Assembly (NCBI GenBank): GCA_009684515.1
Contig: WKKS01000003.1
Span: forward strand, 310,001-374,000
Reading direction: 5' to 3'
DNA length: 64,000 bases
DNA from: Geobacter sp.
GTDB taxonomy: Bacteria > Desulfobacterota > Desulfuromonadia > Geobacterales > Pseudopelobacteraceae
Each line of letters opens with the position of its first letter. Position 1 is the stretch's first letter. The translations under genes were made by a program, and so were the position numbers. The notes beneath the pieces are model-generated. The model searched no databases. It worked only from the letters and a program-made list of their open reading frames with translations, and was not told the DNA's origin. Below are positions 59,917-64,000 of the stretch, piece by piece.

Positions 59917-62900
59917 ACGGCCATCCTGGCCTTCTCGGCGTGATACTCCTCAATCGTCAGATTGCGCAGTCTGGAGGCGCACCCGTCCTCGTTGTGGACA
60001 AAACCAACGCTGGAGACGAACGGTTCGATGATGTGGATCTTCTGCAAAGGGGTAACGATCAGCAGCTGCAGATTGAGCTGGGCAAACAGCCGCAGGCCGT
60101 ATTGCGCCGATTCGTCTGAGCCGCGCCCGAAGGCCTCGTCGATCACGACGAAACGGAAGGTTCTGGAGCGGACCGCCCCCCACTCCAGCCCGAACTGATA
60201 GGCCAGACTGGCCGCCAGAATGGTGTAGGCCAATTTCTCTTTTTGACCGCCCGACTTGCCGCCCGAATCGGAATAATGCTCATGCTCGCTGTTATCCTCT
60301 CGCCAGCGCTCGCTGGCGGCAAACACGAACCAGTTGCGCACATCACTGACCTTGGCGGCCCAGCGCCGATCCTGTTCGGAGAGCCCCTCCCGACCGCGAA
60401 AGCGTTCGATGATGCGTCTGACCTGCAGGAATTTGGCCTCTGAGTACTGATTATCATCCGATCCAGTCAAAGCGCCTTCGGTGCAGGCGCGAAGCTCGGT
60501 CTGAAAATCACGGATGTCGGCGTCCGGGGTCGGCTGCGCCTCCAGCACAATGTAGCGCCCGAGATTGTAATCGATCTGGGTCAGCGACTCGTTGATGCGC
60601 GTAATCCGCTCCTTGATGGTTTCCCGCTCCCGCGCCAGCTGGGACTGGAAGTTAGCCACCTCACGAATGGTGTTCTCGTTCAGCAGCTCCTTGAAACGCA
60701 ATTCGAAGCGCGGCAGATCATCGGCTCGCAGTGAATCAAGCATGTTTGCATATTCAAAACCGGCTTCGATGCCGGCGTCAATCTCGGCGGTTTCCAGTTT
60801 GAATTCTTCCTTGTAAGCCGACATGGCCTGAATGATTTTGTCGCGCAGTCGTTTGAGATTTTTATCCTCATTATCAATCTTGTCCTGCAGCCAGTCGCGC
60901 ACATCGCGTTCGCGGTTATCACAGGATTCCACCGTCAGTTGCTGTTCTCCCAGCACATCACTGCGGATAACGGCCAGCTTCACAAAAAAAGTCGAGTGAA
61001 TTTTGTGGGACGGTTCATCCAGCACCGTCTGGGTTTGTACTCGCAATGCTTCGGCATCGCTCTTTTTCTGCTCGGCCTTGGAACGCTTGTCCTTGTGTTC
61101 CTCCAGTCGGGTCCCGGTTGTTTTCAATACAAGCGACAGCTCTTTCAGTCGTCCTGAAAGCTGTTTCAAGATATCGGAGGCCGATTCAAGCCGTTGCCTT
61201 TCGTCATTCAACTGGGCCACCTCTACCGCCAGCAGTCGCCAGTCCAGCTCGTTGAAATCAGTGTATTCGTCCAGCTTTGAAAAGGCTGTGAGGCGTTCTT
61301 TCAAGCTGTTCTGCTCACCCTGAATCCTGCCGATCAGACTGCCAAGCTCACCCAGACGGCTCTCAAGCGTCCTTGCTTTAACTTCCAGCGCGGTGATCTT
61401 TTCAATATTGGTCCAGCCAAGGACATAGCGACTGCGGTCGTCCAACCGATGGCGGTCATCTTTTTCGTGGCGCTCGCCGGGGGCTTTGATCTGCCCTGCA
61501 CGGGTGATGGCCCGTATCTCTCGCCGAAACTGTTCCTGTGTCGCACAGCAGGCCACGTCAAAACGGTGTGCCAGCTCCCGTTCCATCCAGTCGTAAAAGG
61601 GGGTATCGGGCTTGATAGCCAATTTACTGGCCAGTGAATCCTGATGCAGAGTCGGCAGATCTCCCCGGCTGCCCTTACGAACCCGGAAATAGACCAGACG
61701 CCCCCGCAACTTCGTTTTGTCTACCCAGTCGGCCACCTTTGCGTAGTGGTCATCCGGCACCAGCAACGACAGACCGAAGTTGCGCAGCAGCCGCTCGGCG
61801 CCCCCTTCCCAGTCGCGCTGATCATCCCGCACCTGCAGCAGTTCGCCGGCAAAGGGCATATCCGTTTCCGGCAATCCCAGCGCCTTGCACATGGTCGTGC
61901 GCATGGCCACCTGTTCGGCGGGAATATTGCTGCGGCGCGCTTTAAGGCTAATGATTTCACAGGTTAACTCGTCGTGTTCCTGTTTGCCCTGACGCAAGCT
62001 GACGCCATGTTCGGTAAGATCGTTCTGCAGAGAAGCTTCACGGGTAAGCACCTCTTCAACCAGAGCTGAAAAACGCTGGCGCTGTCCCATAAAAGCGGCT
62101 TCGTCTCCGGCTGGATTCTCCCCGACGCTGCTGACCAATCCGGCATAACGCTCTGCCTTGCGCTCACGCTGCTTCTGTTCCTGTTCCTTCTTGCGAATTT
62201 CCACAGCCAGCCGTTCCAGTCGGTCTCCGCCGTTATCGGCAATACTCCGTTTAAGTTCATCCTGTTCGACCCGCTGCGAATCAAGCAGATTATCAAGACG
62301 TTTGACGTGGGCATCCTGTCGCTCCCACTCCTCCGCCAAAGCCGATATGCGCTTATCCAGCAAATCAAGTTTCAATCCTGAAAAATATGACTTGAGCGCT
62401 TCACGGCAGGCTCGCAGTTCATCCACCTGCTCGACATGCAGCGTGTGACGCCCGCAGTCCGCCACCAGCGGCGAAAGCAGTTCCACCTGGCGCTTGGCCT
62501 TCAGCACGGCTTCGTGGGCCCGGTTCAGATCGTCAAAATGACTGATCAGAACCGTGATACGGGGATCCACATCAAATGGTTCCAGCATATGACTGCGGAC
62601 AAAGTCGGTCAGATTGCCGACCGATTTCATGGAGACGGTTTGATGGAACAGCTCCAGAGCCTGTTCATTCTCGATGCCAAAGCGGCGGCGAAACCAGGCG
62701 CCATAGGGGGGAAAGCTGTCGAATAGCTCGGTACCCTGCCCCCGCAGTCGCTTGCGAAGCTGCCCTATGTCGGTTCCGAAACTTGCAAAATCCCTGGCAA
62801 TCGACAGATCCCGCTCGGTTGCCACAAAAAAACGTGCCGGTTGTGAGGACGCATCCTTCATCCAGAAAACCTGAGCCAAAGTCACCGTCTGGAGATAACC

Positions 62901-63287
62901 GGCATTATGAAAAACCGCCAGTATCACGGAATAATTGTTGTGATCGCGCAGTGCGACCGGTTTGGCGGTGCCGCTCACCTCATTGCGCTCGGACTTGTAA
63001 TGACCCAGCACATAGGAACGCAATGTACGTTCCTTGTTGTCGGCTCCGGCCGCCTTGTTGTAGGCGATGCGCTGGGAAGGCACCAGCAGGGTGGTAACCG
63101 CATCCACCAGCGTCGATTTGCCCGATCCGATGTCGCCGGTCAGCAGGGAATTCTGACCTGCGGGATTAAGTGTCCAGACCCGCGCATCAAAGGTGCCCCA
63201 GTTGAACACCTCCAGACGCTGCAGCCGAAAACCGGAAAGAGTGTCATCACCCACAAAATCAAGACTCATGCTTTGGGAATCATTCAT
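59913..63287 (-). CDS. jetC: Wadjet SMC-like ATPase JetC
   Basis: 1124-residue SMC/MukB-like ATPase that extrudes DNA loops to sense small circular plasmids. Walker A is TGDIGSGKSTLVDAVTTLL near residue 50, long coiled coils run between about 280 and 900 around a hinge-like region, the ABC signature is GGKSGGQKEKLAYT and Walker B is VVIDEAFGRGSDESAQ. All ATPase motifs are intact. Start 63287 (overlapping the jetB stop by eight bases, ATGAATGA) is preferred; a frame to 63419 lies inside jetB. Confidence 0.93.
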   Translation of the reverse strand: MNDSQSMSLDFVGDDTLSGFRLQRLEVFNWGTFDARVWTLNPAGQNSLLTGDIGSGKSTLVDAVTTLLVPSQRIAYNKAAGADNKERTLRSYVLGHYKSERNEVSGTAKPVALRDHNNYSVILAVFHNAGYLQTVTLAQVFWMKDASSQPARFFVATERDLSIARDFASFGTDIGQLRKRLRGQGTELFDSFPPYGAWFRRRFGIENEQALELFHQTVSMKSVGNLTDFVRSHMLEPFDVDPRITVLISHFDDLNRAHEAVLKAKRQVELLSPLVADCGRHTLHVEQVDELRACREALKSYFSGLKLDLLDKRISALAEEWERQDAHVKRLDNLLDSQRVEQDELKRSIADNGGDRLERLAVEIRKKEQEQKQRERKAERYAGLVSSVGENPAGDEAAFMGQRQRFSALVEEVLTREASLQNDLTEHGVSLRQGKQEHDELTCEIISLKARRSNIPAEQVAMRTTMCKALGLPETDMPFAGELLQVRDDQRDWEGGAERLLRNFGLSLLVPDDHYAKVADWVDKTKLRGRLVYFRVRKGSRGDLPTLHQDSLASKLAIKPDTPFYDWMERELAHRFDVACCATQEQFRREIRAITRAGQIKAPGERHEKDDRHRLDDRSRYVLGWTNIEKITALEVKARTLESRLGELGSLIGRIQGEQNSLKERLTAFSKLDEYTDFNELDWRLLAVEVAQLNDERQRLESASDILKQLSGRLKELSLVLKTTGTRLEEHKDKRSKAEQKKSDAEALRVQTQTVLDEPSHKIHSTFFVKLAVIRSDVLGEQQLTVESCDNRERDVRDWLQDKIDNEDKNLKRLRDKIIQAMSAYKEEFKLETAEIDAGIEAGFEYANMLDSLRADDLPRFELRFKELLNENTIREVANFQSQLARERETIKERITRINESLTQIDYNLGRYIVLEAQPTPDADIRDFQTELRACTEGALTGSDDNQYSEAKFLQVRRIIERFRGREGLSEQDRRWAAKVSDVRNWFVFAASERWREDNSEHEHYSDSGGKSGGQKEKLAYTILAASLAYQFGLEWGAVRSRTFRFVVIDEAFGRGSDESAQYGLRLFAQLNLQLLIVTPLQKIHIIEPFVSSVGFVHNEDGCASRLRNLTIEEYHAEKARMAV

Positions 63288-63924
63288 CTCCGGCAACTCC
63301 TGTAATTCCGGCCAGCTGTAACCGGTACGCCGCCAGACGCGTATCGAAATCCGCCAGCCATTGAGCGTCCACAAAGGCCTTGAGAATCCGGCGCACCTCA
63401 TACACCGTCTGTCCGCCACTCTGCGTTGAACCTGACTTCAAGCGCCGCAGAAAACCGAGTTCGACAATCTTATTGAGATGGGTTTCTATCTGGTCGATCA
63501 GCCTGGCCTCATTGCTGCTTTCAGGCAGAAAGACGCGCACCAGTTCCACAATTTCATCCCGGGTAAGAACCAGGCGCGTGTCTCCGCCGCTGGCATCGAA
63601 CTCGGCCAGCTTCTTGCGCAACAGAGCCAGCAACAAACTGACCGGAAATGACAGTGGACGGCGTGCCACCAGGCGCGGGAGCTTTGCCGAAGCATCATCC
63701 TCCGCTTCCGGACGCGACCGTAAAAAAGCATAACCTTCCGCTTCGTCAAGCACAAGCTCCAGACCCAGCACGACCACGTAGTCGCGCACACCGGCCTGCA
63801 GTTTCATTAGTGCATTCCACTGGCCCGGATCGTTTTCCTGATAAATCACCCCTTTCAGCAAAGGAATGACCAGGGTCGAAATATCGTATGCTGCTGCGGC
63901 GTTTTCACGCTCTTGTTCCGCCAT
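63280..63924 (-). CDS. jetB: Wadjet kleisin-associated protein JetB (DUF4194)
   Basis: 214-residue DUF4194 protein, the KITE-like (MukE-type) subunit that binds the JetA kleisin. LILRSRPEAEDDA-like and RPLSFPVSLLLALLRKKLAEF segments fit winged-helix domains of this family, as does EIVELVRVFLPESSNEARLIDQ. Start 63924 is three bases after the jetA stop. Its position between jetA and jetC is the standard order. Confidence 0.9.
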   Translation of the reverse strand: MAEQERENAAAAYDISTLVIPLLKGVIYQENDPGQWNALMKLQAGVRDYVVVLGLELVLDEAEGYAFLRSRPEAEDDASAKLPRLVARRPLSFPVSLLLALLRKKLAEFDASGGDTRLVLTRDEIVELVRVFLPESSNEARLIDQIETHLNKIVELGFLRRLKSGSTQSGGQTVYEVRRILKAFVDAQWLADFDTRLAAYRLQLAGITGVAGDE

Positions 63925-63926
63925 TT

Positions 63927-64000
63927 CTACCTCACAAAAATAACGCGCGGCAAACGCGCCTGTTTATCCTGTTCCAGACCGGTTGAGGCGCTGCTCCGCC
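63927..64000 (-). CDS. jetA: Wadjet protein JetA, C-terminal end only
   Basis: The last 24 codons of a minus-strand gene that continues beyond the right edge. They end GLEQDKQARLPRVIFVR and TAG at 63929-63927, two bases before the jetB ATG. Position directly upstream of jetB identifies it as jetA (DUF3375, the kleisin subunit). The visible part is too short for motif evidence. Confidence 0.75.
   Translation of the reverse strand, partial: RSSASTGLEQDKQARLPRVIFVR

Overview
The window looks like chromosomal DNA of a Desulfuromonadota bacterium in or near the Geobacterales (Geobacter, Pelobacter or Trichlorobacter-like). This is inferred from gene content, not from a marker gene. The indicators are a fused LutA/LutB lactate dehydrogenase, an LctP-GlcD-GlcF-SucC-SucD lactate cluster, an ActP-like symporter paired with a DUF485 protein, an Rnf complex, CcoG/CcoI/CcoS assembly factors and a pyrophosphate-type phosphofructokinase. 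I cannot name the species.

Layout, left to right. Positions 1-4060 hold the 3' end of a PPi-phosphofructokinase gene, a lipoprotein, two membrane-anchored unknowns and a gene-poor stretch with repeat debris. Positions 4067-6753 (minus) are the lut genes for lactate oxidation. Positions 7422-17032 (plus) are one long run: ECF transporter ecfA1-ecfA2-ecfT, the six Rnf subunits (C, D, G, E, A, B), the flavin transferase ApbE, a NusG domain II protein and a Gx/HepI-family membrane protein that could be the missing ECF S component. Positions 17207-21570 carry a CBS/DUF294 protein, an unknown, and an acetate-type symporter with its DUF485 partner. Positions 22274-31899 carry lactate permease, glycolate/D-lactate oxidase subunits, succinyl-CoA synthetase, a FadR-type GntR regulator, rfbC and an MFS transporter. 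Near-identical 17-bp operators of the PdhR/LldR type lie upstream of both lutC and lctP, which suggests one lactate regulon with the GntR protein as regulator.

Positions 31983-39544 contain a DJ-1/HD-GYP fusion, a zinc-type ABC importer (znuABC), a J-domain/leucine-rich-repeat protein, an Hda-like protein, RuvB and a VapBC pair. Positions 39647-44320 are the most unusual part. A DJ-1/PfpI gene sits beside a membrane-anchored SPFH protein with five exact 74-residue repeats, a layout that recalls the major vault protein, and a GEMM-like riboswitch candidate lies upstream. A decayed second copy of the same locus is broken up by two 224-bp repeat elements. HtpG and a DUF4410-like protein follow.

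Positions 47215-55763 (minus) form a tightly packed seven-gene operon: TPR protein, UbiD-family decarboxylase, an ABC-2 exporter, ccoG, ccoI and ccoS. Positions 55920-58454 look like the remains of an island bounded by a tRNA-Ala 3' fragment and the intact tRNA-Ala(GGC). It contains an IS4-family element with 16-bp inverted repeats and a 5-bp target duplication, plus two very small genes. After tRNA-His(GTG), the right edge (58729-64000, minus) is a Wadjet defence system, jetD-jetC-jetB, with the last codons of jetA at the edge.
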